Positions 1 through 7,369 of a DNA stretch of 45,335 nucleotides are shown one piece after another. The position numbers were made by a program, and so were the translations under genes. Below the pieces are notes generated by a model that saw only the letters and a program-made list of their open reading frames with translations, was not told where the DNA came from and did not search any database. How positions within the stretch are numbered: position 1 is the stretch's first letter; each line of letters opens with the position of its first letter. Source of the stretch: a virus; the IMG/VR virus record IMGVR_UViG_3300032287_004317, positions 1 to 45,335 of that record, one strand, 5' to 3'.

Positions 1-1
1 A

Positions 2-142
2 AAACCAGAGTTACAATTTATTTATTGGAATTCACCAAGAGAAAATTTTGCTCAAAATATACTCATACTTTTTGATGAAAATATAGAAAATATGTGGTTA
101 AATATATTTTTAGATGATTTAAATGATATTATAAATTCCTAA
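2..142 (+). CDS. 3' end of an unidentified protein (partial)
   Basis: An open frame enters from the left edge and runs 46 codons to TAA at 140-142. It is rich in Ile, Asn, Asp and Leu and ends in an acidic stretch (FLDDLNDIINS). The composition and AT-rich codons match the neighbours. It stops just before the first promoter module, so it probably ends an upstream transcription unit. No domain is recognisable in this fragment. Confidence 0.6.
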   Translation, partial: KPELQFIYWNSPRENFAQNILILFDENIENMWLNIFLDDLNDIINS

Positions 143-150
143 TAAATAAT

Positions 151-179
151 TTGGTTTTTTAAATTAGTTTTCGTATATT
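151..179 (+). promoter_or_regulatory. Promoter module, TTG-N20-TATATT with TTTCG
   Basis: The -33-like TTG (151-153) lies exactly 20 bp before TATATT (174-179), with TTTCG directly upstream of TATATT. The start codon of the next gene is 25 nt further on. It belongs to the family of 24 such modules in this window and probably drives the chaperonin operon. Confidence 0.75.
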
Positions 180-203
180 ATAGTTATAAATTTAAATTTA
201 GTT

Positions 204-560
204 ATGGAAGAAACCAAACGACGCGGTCGTCCCGCTAGAGACGAGAATGACACACAATCAAACTTATGTACAATTAAAGATCCTGCAATGGAGCCTTTTT
301 ATATTGTAAAGGATTCTACAAACTTTACAGTTATAGAAAAATCTATTGCCACACGTGGATTTGGAGGCAAAAAAGCATCCGGTAAAGAAACTGAAAAAGT
401 GGTAGGTTACTATACAAGTTTTGGAAATGCTGTAAATCGCATTGCAAAAGAAAAGTTTTATTCAAATGAAGGTGAGTACGAAACCATTCAAGACTACATT
501 AGCACCTGGAACACAGTTAAAGAAGGAATGGAATCAATGTTAAACAAGTTAGAAATATGA
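204..560 (+). CDS. Small protein with AT-hook-like N-terminus
   Basis: The protein has 118 residues. Residues 5-11 read KRRGRPA, a core like the AT-hook (RGRP flanked by basic residues) that binds the minor groove of AT-rich DNA. The rest is mixed charged with no family I recognise. The start is set by the GTTATG context common in this genome, 25 nt after a promoter module. The stop codon overlaps the start of groES (ATGA), so the two are translationally coupled. The same RRGRP motif opens the RadA-like ATPase at 35896. DNA binding is an inference from the motif alone. Confidence 0.8.
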   Translation: MEETKRRGRPARDENDTQSNLCTIKDPAMEPFYIVKDSTNFTVIEKSIATRGFGGKKASGKETEKVVGYYTSFGNAVNRIAKEKFYSNEGEYETIQDYISTWNTVKEGMESMLNKLEI

Positions 561-862
561 AAAAATTAGAAGCATTATTTGATGCGGTTATTGTTAAGCC
601 GCTTGAGACAGAAGAGACAATGTATGGTTCTATTTTTGTACCTGATGCAGGCAAAGATAGAAATGAACAAGGTGAAATAGTTGCCGTTGGGCCTGGAAGA
701 ACAGTACCAGGAGTTGGGTTTGTACCGTGTGACGTGCAAGTAGGAGATATTGTAATTTTACCTACAATGGGGTTTTCAAAACTTCAATTTGAAGGAAGTG
801 AATATTATATTGGAAGAGAAAATGAAATTTTAGCTAAAATTAAATCAGTAGACAATGAGTAA
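557..862 (+). CDS. groES: GroES-like co-chaperonin
   Basis: The 101-residue length fits the Cpn10 family (about 95-100). The N-terminal strand DAVIVKPLE, the segment around residues 20-35 at the mobile-loop position (YGSIFVPDAGKDRNEQGEI), and the following VAVGPG are characteristic. GroES caps the GroEL ring and closes the folding chamber in the cytoplasm. The gene overlaps the upstream frame by 4 nt and groEL downstream by 8 nt, so it sits in a tight operon. A phage-encoded pair probably serves folding of abundant virion proteins, as T4 gp31 does for gp23; that role is inferred. Confidence 0.92.
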   Translation: MKKLEALFDAVIVKPLETEETMYGSIFVPDAGKDRNEQGEIVAVGPGRTVPGVGFVPCDVQVGDIVILPTMGFSKLQFEGSEYYIGRENEILAKIKSVDNE

Positions 863-2498
863 GAGAATTGAATTTGGAGCAGAGGCTCGTCAAAAACTAG
901 TTAAAGGTATAGATACTTTAGCAGATGCAGTAGTATCAACTTTAGGTCCAAACGGACGAAATGTAGTTTACATTGAAAACGGAACAGTTGTTTCAACTAA
1001 AGATGGTGTATCAGTAGCAAAAAATATTTCAGAATTGGAAGATCCAATTGAAAATTTAGGAGCTCAAATGGTTAAACAAGCCGCTATTAAAACAGCTGAT
1101 CACGCTGGAGATGGTACAACAACATCAACTTTATTAGCACGTGAGTTAGTTAAAGGTGGTTTATCTAAACTAAACGCTGGAGCAAATGCAGTTGAAATTA
1201 AAAGAGGAATTGACGCTGGAGTAAAAGAAGTACTAGCTACATTAAAAGAAGGATCTGAAAAAATTACATCCGAAGAACAACTTGAACAAATTGCTACTAT
1301 CTCAGCAAACAATGATGCTGAAATTGGAAAATTAATTTCTCGTGCTATGGAAAAAGTAGGACGTGAAGGTGTAGTTTATATTGAGGAATCAAAAACAGAC
1401 GAAACATATTTAGAGGTTGTTGAAGGTATGCAATTTGATAGAGGATATAAATCCCCATACTTTGTAACCAACAATAACACTATGTCAGCGTTACTTCAAG
1501 ATGCTTATGTTTTGATTGCAGATTACCGTTTTACACAAGTAAAAGAATTGCTTCCAATTTTGGAAGGTGTATCGCAAAAAGGAAAATCACTATTGATCAT
1601 TGCAGAAGATATTGATGGAGAGGCTTTAGCTACATTAATTGTAAACAAAATGAGAGGTACTTTAAAAGTATGTGCTGTTAAAGCCCCTGATTTTGGTGAG
1701 CGTAGAAAATTGATTTTGGAAGATATTGCAATTTTAACTGGTGGTACTGTATTTGACAAAGACAAAGGTATGAAACTAGACAAATTCAATTGGGAATGGT
1801 TTGGTGAAGCTAAAACAGCTACAGTAACTAAAGAAAAAACCACAATTATTGATGGTAACGGTACAGCTGAAGCAATTACAGCTAGAGCAGAAGAATTACA
1901 AGCACAAATTGAAAAAGCACAAACACCATTTGAAGTTGAAAAACTACAAGAACGTTTATCTAAATTTGTAGGTGGAGTTGCTTTGGTTCACGTAGGTGGA
2001 AGTACAGAAACTGAAATGAAAGAGAAAAAAGATCGAGTAGATGATGCACTTCACGCTACACAATGTGCCCTAGAAGATGGTATTGTACCAGGTGGTGGTT
2101 CCGCTCTACTATATGCACGTGAAGGTATTACCCACAAGAAAACAGATTCAGATGATTTCAATTATGGTAAAAAATTAGTATATAAAGCTTGTGGTAAACC
2201 ATTTGAAACTATTTTACACAATGCAGGATATGCTGAAAGTGAAATGTACCCAATTAATTTAGAAATTGGAAAAGCAGGTGAAGTAGGTTCAAACCCATGG
2301 TTTGGTTTCAACATTAAAACAGAAACTATTGTTGATATGAAAGAGGCTGGTATTATTGATCCACAAAAAGTAACTAAAAATGCTTTATTGAATGCTGCTT
2401 CAATTGCAGGAACTATTTTATTAACAGAATGTGTCGTAGTAGACAACCCAGAAGATAAAAAAGAAACTGGGATGGATCCTATGATGGGAATGATGTAA
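855..2498 (+). CDS. groEL: GroEL-like chaperonin (Cpn60)
   Basis: At 547 residues this is full length for the 60-kDa chaperonin. The nucleotide-binding GDGTTT is at 85-90, with the ATP-hydrolysis Asp at 86, and the conserved DGIVPGGGSA lies near 406-416. The equatorial VSTLGPNGRN is near 27-36, and a short Gly/Met-rich tail ends in MMGMM. The apical-domain segment ALATLIVNKMRGT is intact. No frameshift or missing catalytic residue is visible. The phage encodes both ring and lid, which suggests a self-sufficient folding machine. The region around residues 430-475 looks divergent from bacterial GroEL. Confidence 0.97.
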   Translation: MSKRIEFGAEARQKLVKGIDTLADAVVSTLGPNGRNVVYIENGTVVSTKDGVSVAKNISELEDPIENLGAQMVKQAAIKTADHAGDGTTTSTLLARELVKGGLSKLNAGANAVEIKRGIDAGVKEVLATLKEGSEKITSEEQLEQIATISANNDAEIGKLISRAMEKVGREGVVYIEESKTDETYLEVVEGMQFDRGYKSPYFVTNNNTMSALLQDAYVLIADYRFTQVKELLPILEGVSQKGKSLLIIAEDIDGEALATLIVNKMRGTLKVCAVKAPDFGERRKLILEDIAILTGGTVFDKDKGMKLDKFNWEWFGEAKTATVTKEKTTIIDGNGTAEAITARAEELQAQIEKAQTPFEVEKLQERLSKFVGGVALVHVGGSTETEMKEKKDRVDDALHATQCALEDGIVPGGGSALLYAREGITHKKTDSDDFNYGKKLVYKACGKPFETILHNAGYAESEMYPINLEIGKAGEVGSNPWFGFNIKTETIVDMKEAGIIDPQKVTKNALLNAASIAGTILLTECVVVDNPEDKKETGMDPMMGMM

Positions 2499-2501
2499 TG
2501 T

Positions 2502-2765
2502 ATGCTACAAGTAATAGAATACAACGAAATAATTGCCACTAGAGTAAAAGGGCAAGGTGATACTTGGGTTTTAGTTGAAGATGCAAAAAAAGTTCAACAC
2601 AAGTCACTTACAGATGCTTTAGAAGCATGGTTTGAACAAAACCAAGAAAAAGCAGAATTTCGTTTAGCTCCTTTAGATAGTAAACTTTATGTTATACGAA
2701 ACGAAGAGAAAGAAATTCAACCCGAACCAGTTAAACGCTTTAACATATATGGAGATCAAATGTAA
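2502..2765 (+). CDS. Unknown small protein, chaperonin operon
   Basis: An 87-residue protein begins 3 nt after the groEL stop, so it is the last gene of the chaperonin operon. It has mixed alpha/beta character (VIEYNEIIATRVKGQGDTWVLVED). I recognise no family. The final codons overlap the stem of an intrinsic terminator, which fits the end of the transcription unit. Proximity to groES/groEL could mean a client-handling role, but nothing in the sequence shows it. Confidence 0.75.
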   Translation: MLQVIEYNEIIATRVKGQGDTWVLVEDAKKVQHKSLTDALEAWFEQNQEKAEFRLAPLDSKLYVIRNEEKEIQPEPVKRFNIYGDQM

Positions 2766-2780
2766 TTGGTCTCCTTTTTT
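2751..2780 (+). terminator. Intrinsic terminator after chaperonin operon
   Basis: A 7-bp stem, GGAGATC (2751-2757) with GGTCTCC (2768-2774) including one wobble pair, a 10-nt loop, and six T residues (2775-2780). It overlaps the last codons of the preceding gene. Confidence 0.75.
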
Positions 2781-2781
2781 A

Positions 2782-2793
2782 CATATTTATAAT
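2782..2793 (+). promoter_or_regulatory. ATATTTAT motif, possible late promoter
   Basis: CATATTTATAAT directly follows the terminator and lies only about 12 nt from the next ATG. It is one of six such sites. The short distance would leave almost no leader, so this copy is the weakest promoter candidate of the set. Confidence 0.3.
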
Positions 2794-2794
2794 T

Positions 2795-3904
2795 ATGAAA
2801 TTAACAGATATTTTACGCCAAATAAACGAAGAGGAAGAAGACACACAACAAGGACCAAATAAAACAATATTTTATGATCCTGCTGTAAAACCTGTATCTC
2901 CTTCTACTATTCAAGATATAGTAAATGCTCTTACTGATCCCAATAATTACGATAAAACTTTAAAAACAAAGTTTTCTTTAAGAGATACTGGAGCTATGAA
3001 GGAACCTCTTCCTAAAAGTCCAAACCTAAATGGATTTTTAAAGTTAGCTAAAGAAGAATGGAATAAACTTTCTGAGGATGGAAAACTTAGAAAAATCAAA
3101 AATATTAAAAATAGAGTTTTTATCCAAACTATAGATAAAGAACATGTGCCTAACTATGCTGGAAAAAAAGCATGGGAAGAAAATATTGTAAACAATGAAG
3201 CTGTTCAAGATGCTTATAATGATTGGGAAAATGAAGGAAATGAGGGCAGCATAGAAAGTTATCTATCTTCATTATCTTTTGATGAATTAAGAAACACAGG
3301 TTTATTAGGAACTAAAGGAGTAAATTATTGGCCACAAAAACCATACACTAAAGATGATGAAATTCTTCTAAATCAAGCTACTATGCGTGAAGGAGAAAAT
3401 TTTATAGTAACAAATGATCGAGTTATTTTCCCATTAGTATCAAACAAACCATTTTTAGGCACCCAGGGTGAACAAGGTTTAAAAGATATAGTAAATTCTA
3501 TTTTAAAAAATGCTAAAGTTTCTGTTGAACAAGCAGATGTTGTAAGAGGAACTACTTCTTCTACTTCTAGTTCAACTGAACCAACTCTAACCAAACCAAA
3601 ACAAGAAATCCCAACCCCTCAACCTGCAGGCCCATCTGTTTTAACCCTTACACTAGACCCAGCTAAAATTAAAGGTAAAAAACCTGAATTGAATGCGATA
3701 GTTAAGTTGTTGAAAAATACATACGATAAAAATTTTGATTACGATCAAGAAAATAGTGTAATTAAAATTACAAATATTAAACCGGAACGAAGAGCTGATG
3801 TAAGAAACCAATTTTCTAAATTTTTAAAAGCATCAACTCCAATAAAAGAGGATTTTGATTTTGAAAGATACCAAATGCTTAGACGAGCAGGAATTATAAA
3901 GTAA
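2795..3904 (+). CDS. Putative virion-associated protein with CTS-like N-terminus
   Basis: The protein has 369 residues. The N-terminus MKLTDILRQINEEEE resembles the T4 capsid-targeting sequence: short, amphipathic, and followed by a (L/I)-x-E site (INE) that a gp21-type prohead protease could cut. A Ser/Thr/Pro-rich linker (about residues 250-280) precedes a C-terminal alpha/beta domain ending FERYQMLRRAGIIK. A similar tail (RWQLRAGILK) ends the protein at 9213. No enzymatic domain is recognised. It is followed after 2 nt by another protein with a similar N-terminus. The virion role is an inference. Confidence 0.75.
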   Translation: MKLTDILRQINEEEEDTQQGPNKTIFYDPAVKPVSPSTIQDIVNALTDPNNYDKTLKTKFSLRDTGAMKEPLPKSPNLNGFLKLAKEEWNKLSEDGKLRKIKNIKNRVFIQTIDKEHVPNYAGKKAWEENIVNNEAVQDAYNDWENEGNEGSIESYLSSLSFDELRNTGLLGTKGVNYWPQKPYTKDDEILLNQATMREGENFIVTNDRVIFPLVSNKPFLGTQGEQGLKDIVNSILKNAKVSVEQADVVRGTTSSTSSSTEPTLTKPKQEIPTPQPAGPSVLTLTLDPAKIKGKKPELNAIVKLLKNTYDKNFDYDQENSVIKITNIKPERRADVRNQFSKFLKASTPIKEDFDFERYQMLRRAGIIK

Positions 3905-3906
3905 CT

Positions 3907-4275
3907 ATGGACAATTTCGATTTAAAAAAATATTTAGCTGAAAATAAGCTAAACGAAGCAGAAGGAACAGATTTGTACTATGATGCTGGTCAAATGATTT
4001 CACAAGTTGGTTTATTTACTAGAGAAAATGCCGATAAGATGGATGCAGAAGGAGATGGAATAGGCCGTTGGTATGACACCCCAGAAGAAAGAGAAGAACT
4101 AATTAAAATATCCGAAGCATATCCTGCATATTTAGCTAAAGTAAAAGCAACATTTGATGAATTAATGAACGATCCAATGTATCGAGTTGCAGTTGGTGAT
4201 GTAGGTGGAAAATATAGAGATAGAGGACCAGGTGAAACTTTAGAAAAAGCATATTACAGATCAAAAAGATATTAA
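3907..4275 (+). CDS. Small putative virion-associated protein with CTS-like N-terminus
   Basis: A 122-residue protein begins MDNFDLKKYLAENKLNEAEG, a short lysine-containing helix with LAE at about residues 10-12, fitting the (L/I)-x-E rule of T4 gp21-type cleavage. The remainder is acidic and helical, with Trp-Tyr-Asp patches and a basic C-terminus (RSKRY). It lies 2 nt after its upstream neighbour and ends at a terminator, so the two share a transcript. No known family. It could be an internal head protein delivered with the DNA. Confidence 0.72.
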   Translation: MDNFDLKKYLAENKLNEAEGTDLYYDAGQMISQVGLFTRENADKMDAEGDGIGRWYDTPEEREELIKISEAYPAYLAKVKATFDELMNDPMYRVAVGDVGGKYRDRGPGETLEKAYYRSKRY

Positions 4276-4281
4276 ATAAAG

Positions 4282-4306
4282 AGCTTGCCTAGTGTAAGCT
4301 TTTTTT
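4282..4306 (+). terminator. Hairpin-T7 terminator fused to the next promoter
   Basis: AGCTT (4282-4286) pairs with AAGCT (4296-4300) across a 9-nt loop, followed by a run of T. The T run continues directly into GTATATT, and the stem carries the TTG that serves as the -33 element of the next promoter. Confidence 0.55.
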
Positions 4307-4313
4307 GTATATT
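4285..4313 (+). promoter_or_regulatory. Promoter module nested in a terminator
   Basis: TTG (4285-4287) sits in the terminator stem exactly 20 bp before TATATT (4308-4313). The spacer ends TTTTG rather than TTTCG. The clamp-loader start is 7 nt downstream, implying a very short leader. Confidence 0.6.
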
Positions 4314-4319
4314 ATGGTT

Positions 4320-5228
4320 ATGAAAGAAAATACGTTATATGTAGAACGTTTTCGCCCTACCGAACTAAAATACTATGTTGGTAACGAAAACATTAAAGAT
4401 ACAATTCAAAAATATCTTGATCAAGGTGACATTCAAAATTTTATATTTTATGGTCCACCTGGCTGTGGGAAAACTACATTAGCTAAAATCATAGTTAAAA
4501 ACCTAGATTGCGATTATCTTTATATAAACGCATCTGATGAAAACGGAATCGATACTATTAGAGAGAAAGTAAAGGGATTTGCTAGTGCTGCTTCTTGGAA
4601 AGGTATCAAAGTAGTAATTTTAGATGAAGCCGATTTCATTACAGTTCAAGGACAAGCCGCATTACGTAATGTAATTGAAACATTCTCTCGCTCAACACGC
4701 TTTATTTTAACTTGTAACTTTATAGAGCGAATCATTGATCCTCTACAATCCAGATGTCATACTCTTAAAATTGTACCTCCAACTAAAATGGATGTGTATA
4801 ACCATTTGACTTGGATTTTAACAGATCAACTTAATTTATCTTACAAGCAAGATGATATAAAAAATCTAATCGTTAAATACTATCCTGACATGCGTAAAAT
4901 GCTAAACGTTTTACAAATGTCTGTAAAAGATGATGCTATTGTACTTGATGAAACAGTTTTAACTTCAAACAACTACATTAAAGAGGTATTAAAAGAACTA
5001 GCAGGCAAGAAAAAATGGCTTACTATTCGACAAATTATAAATGATTCAAATACAAAGGACTTTGAAGAACTATATCGTAATTTATTTGAACATGCTTCAA
5101 AATATGCCCCAGGTAAAGAAGGATCTGTTGCAATTATATTAAACGAACATTTATATCAAGCTAATTTTAGAATAGATAAAGAAATTAATATAGCTTCTTG
5201 TATAGCCAAAATCATAGAAACAATATAA
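4320..5228 (+). CDS. 44: Sliding-clamp loader ATPase, T4 gp44-like
   Basis: This AAA+ ATPase loads the ring clamp onto primed DNA. In T4 four gp44 copies and one gp62 form the loader. Walker A GPPGCGKTT is at 45-53, Walker B LDEAD near 100-104, and the arginine-finger motif SRC near 144-146. The N-terminal VERFRPTEL is typical of RFC small subunits. The length, 302 residues, matches gp44 (about 319). The start at 4320 fits the GTTATG context; 4314 is an in-frame alternative. The small-subunit candidate lies at 6680, three genes away. Confidence 0.92.
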   Translation: MKENTLYVERFRPTELKYYVGNENIKDTIQKYLDQGDIQNFIFYGPPGCGKTTLAKIIVKNLDCDYLYINASDENGIDTIREKVKGFASAASWKGIKVVILDEADFITVQGQAALRNVIETFSRSTRFILTCNFIERIIDPLQSRCHTLKIVPPTKMDVYNHLTWILTDQLNLSYKQDDIKNLIVKYYPDMRKMLNVLQMSVKDDAIVLDETVLTSNNYIKEVLKELAGKKKWLTIRQIINDSNTKDFEELYRNLFEHASKYAPGKEGSVAIILNEHLYQANFRIDKEINIASCIAKIIETI

Positions 5229-5240
5229 TATTTATTATAA
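5227..5240 (+). promoter_or_regulatory. ATATTTAT motif, possible late promoter
   Basis: AATATTTATTATAA overlaps the end of the clamp-loader gene, about 15 nt before the ATG at 5243. It shares the ATATTTAT core with sites before other putative virion genes. Confidence 0.35.
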
Positions 5241-5242
5241 AA

Positions 5243-6229
5243 ATGATAAAACTTGTAAATCTTTTAAAAGAAATAACTGAGAATGGAAACTTTTTTCTTT
5301 ATCACAGAACTAAAATACCAACAACAACAAAAATCTTAACATCCCCCAATAAATCCCTTAACCCAAATGATGGAAGGGCTGGAGTTGGAACATATTTTGT
5401 ATATGGCAACCCAAAAGAAATTAGCTCAACAATGGACGTTTATGGAGGAGCTTCTTTAAGATATAGTATTCCCGAATCATCACTTTCTAATTTTTTAGTT
5501 TTTGATAAAAATTTACAATCCAGATCATTGGATCAACAACTTACCCCATTAAAATCAGAAATAGGTGAAGATAGATTTAATGAAGTTATTAATTCATATG
5601 ATAAAGGGACTCTAAATCAATTAGAATTTATAGAAGAATTAATCGAACAAGGTATTAATCTTGCAGATTATTTTGATGGAGCATTATATGGAGCTAAATC
5701 TCAATCAACTGCGGGATCTAGTTTGGGATTTGGTACTGCTAAAACCGCTGGAACTAGTAGAACTGCAGTAGTATATAATCAAAATCTATTAACTTTTCAA
5801 GGAGTATCTACAGATGGAGTTAATTATAAAATACCTTCTGAATCAACTAATAAAATTAAATCACCTGAAATGGCATTAACCCAAGGAGAAATCCCAGATG
5901 GGTATACTATTAAAAAAACAACAGTTGATCTCAAGGGAAAAAACATTTCTACCCTCCCAAATGATTTAGAAATAATTGGAAGTTTAGATTTAAGAAATCC
6001 TTCTATTGAAAACTTACCATCTAATTTAAAAGTTAAAAATACTTTATATATTTTACCTTCTCAAATCACTTCATTTTTATCAACTAAACCTCAAATAAAA
6101 AGATTATGGGTTGATTCAATTACCTCTGATATTATTAAAACCTTAAACCAGGTAGGACTTACATATGTATCTCAACCATGGGATAGACCTGAAGAAAATT
6201 CTTATAGTGGAACATTTAAAGTAAAATAA
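5243..6229 (+). CDS. Putative virion protein with ADP-ribosyltransferase-like region
   Basis: The protein has 328 residues from the chosen ATG; an upstream frame extension overlaps the clamp-loader gene and lacks a good start context. The N-terminus MIKLVNLLKEITEN resembles a capsid-targeting sequence with ITE as a cleavage site. Residues 18-70 (LYHRT, then GRAGVGTYFVYG, then YGG with SLRYSIP) recall the strand pattern of ADP-ribosyltransferase folds, but I cannot place a catalytic Glu. The C-terminal 110 residues contain leucine-rich-repeat-like spacing (ISTLPNDL, IENLPSNL). If it is an injected ART it would parallel T4 Alt; this is tentative. Confidence 0.75.
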   Translation: MIKLVNLLKEITENGNFFLYHRTKIPTTTKILTSPNKSLNPNDGRAGVGTYFVYGNPKEISSTMDVYGGASLRYSIPESSLSNFLVFDKNLQSRSLDQQLTPLKSEIGEDRFNEVINSYDKGTLNQLEFIEELIEQGINLADYFDGALYGAKSQSTAGSSLGFGTAKTAGTSRTAVVYNQNLLTFQGVSTDGVNYKIPSESTNKIKSPEMALTQGEIPDGYTIKKTTVDLKGKNISTLPNDLEIIGSLDLRNPSIENLPSNLKVKNTLYILPSQITSFLSTKPQIKRLWVDSITSDIIKTLNQVGLTYVSQPWDRPEENSYSGTFKVK

Positions 6230-6242
6230 AAAAATAAAAGTT

Positions 6243-6443
6243 ATGAAATATTTTGTAAAATACACTCTTTCGTGGGTATCTCAAAATTTAGCCGTACCTT
6301 TCTGGACAGTAGGACATATACATTTAATGACATCTGTTTATGCTGATATACACGAATTGATCATGTCATTGGGAATGAACCTGATAGTTGCAGCAGGATT
6401 CATCCATGACTTTATAGAATATAGAAACAATAAAAACAAATAA
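6243..6443 (+). CDS. Small membrane-associated protein
   Basis: A 66-residue protein with two hydrophobic stretches, one near residues 10-32 and a clearer one near 38-56 (MSLGMNLIVAAGFIHDFIE), and a basic Asn/Lys tail. It starts in the AAAGTTATG context, 13 nt after its neighbour. No family is recognised. It is probably an inner-membrane peptide. Confidence 0.6.
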   Translation: MKYFVKYTLSWVSQNLAVPFWTVGHIHLMTSVYADIHELIMSLGMNLIVAAGFIHDFIEYRNNKNK

Positions 6444-6444
6444 A

Positions 6445-6687
6445 ATGGAAAAACCACAAATGAACATTGACTTTACAAACACAACATCCGTTGAAGGATT
6501 TGATGGAGGTAAATTATTCGGACAAGCAGTTATTATCCGTAAAATCTCAAAATTTGTAGTAGGATCAGATGAAGATATGCTCATGCCTATCCCAGTATTT
6601 TATGATTTGGAATCAAAGAAAATCTTACCAGATTCACTTCCAAAAGAACTACGTGACGAATATAAAGATATTTCTTTAGATGTCTAA
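6445..6687 (+). CDS. Unknown protein preceding gp62-like gene
   Basis: An 80-residue protein with beta-rich character (KLFGQAVIIRKISKFVVG). It begins 1 nt after the upstream stop and overlaps the next gene by 8 nt, so it is cotranslated with the clamp-loader small-subunit candidate. No motif or family is recognised. Confidence 0.72.
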   Translation: MEKPQMNIDFTNTTSVEGFDGGKLFGQAVIIRKISKFVVGSDEDMLMPIPVFYDLESKKILPDSLPKELRDEYKDISLDV

Positions 6688-7108
6688 AAAACAGATAAAA
6701 GATATTTGGGGGTGGTTAAACGAAATCACCCTCTATAAAACACCGATTGAAAATATCTCTGAGGAGTCGTGGGACAAATGGAACTCCTATATAATACATC
6801 GATATGTATCTATGAATATAAATTATATTGAAGTAGCAAATTATATTCAAACTATACCTTACGATAGTAAACAACAAATATATTTAATTTATAGAGAGAT
6901 GATTCCAAAAGCTAAAACGTTCTTGAAATATATCAAATCAAGAACAAAGAAACAGCCTACTACATTGGTAGAGTATGTAGCAAAATATTTTGAATGCAGT
7001 TTAGGTGAAGCAGAAGAGTACATTGATATTTTACGTGAACATGGGGTTCGTAGAGTCCTTTACGATATGGGATTAGATGAAAAAGAACAAAAAAAGTTAT
7101 TAAAATAG
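6680..7108 (+). CDS. 62: Clamp-loader small subunit candidate, T4 gp62-like
   Basis: The protein has 142 residues. The order of features resembles phage clamp-loader small subunits: an N-terminal WGWLNEIT segment, HRYVSMN..IEVANYIQ near residues 40-58, IPKAKTFLKYIKS near 75-88, and a helical C-terminus with an AEEYIDIL segment. It has no ATPase motif, as expected of gp62, which holds the ring of gp44 subunits in shape. It is somewhat shorter than T4 gp62 (187). The gp44-like gene 1.5 kb upstream supports the assignment. The call rests on remembered sequence pattern, not an alignment. Confidence 0.68.
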   Translation: MSKKQIKDIWGWLNEITLYKTPIENISEESWDKWNSYIIHRYVSMNINYIEVANYIQTIPYDSKQQIYLIYREMIPKAKTFLKYIKSRTKKQPTTLVEYVAKYFECSLGEAEEYIDILREHGVRRVLYDMGLDEKEQKKLLK

Positions 7109-7109
7109 T

Positions 7110-7346
7110 ATGGATAAAGAATTTAGATTAATAGATAAAACAGACTCAATAGTTGATTCAATTATTGACCAATTTGTACAAAGAGCTATAATGGGGAAGG
7201 AAAAATATGGGTGTGGATTAGACCGCACAGATCTTAACCTCCTTGATTATATAAACCACGCTTTAGAAGAACATATGGATGCGATTCTATATTTACAAAA
7301 AGCTAAAAAAATCCTTGAAGAAGAATATAAAAAGACAGAAAAATAA
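7110..7346 (+). CDS. Small helical protein, possible MazG-like fold
   Basis: A 78-residue protein. The pattern KYGCGLDRTDLNLLDYINHALEEHMDAILYLQKA (written here only as a pattern of YG, DRTD, H-x3-EE and D) matches small phage proteins whose EE..D helix recalls the metal-binding helix of all-alpha NTP pyrophosphatases. The second EXXD half is not clear, so activity is uncertain. It starts 1 nt after the gp62-like gene. Confidence 0.65.
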   Translation: MDKEFRLIDKTDSIVDSIIDQFVQRAIMGKEKYGCGLDRTDLNLLDYINHALEEHMDAILYLQKAKKILEEEYKKTEK

Positions 7347-7358
7347 CATATTTATAAG
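7347..7358 (+). promoter_or_regulatory. ATATTTAT motif, possible late promoter
   Basis: CATATTTATAAG lies 22 nt upstream of the ATG of the GIY-YIG gene, overlapping the preceding stop. Its core is the same as at 8089 and 29842. Confidence 0.35.
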
Positions 7359-7369
7359 AAATATTAAAT

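Noticed and set aside
1100-2539. Long antisense open frames opposite groEL and similar minus-strand frames elsewhere.
   Set aside because: They mirror strong plus-strand genes, have no promoter or start context, and their products are low-complexity Ser/Ile/Phe-rich.
5198-5242. Upstream start for the ART-like protein.
   Set aside because: It lies within the clamp-loader gene and would remove the N-terminal pattern shared with other CTS-like proteins.
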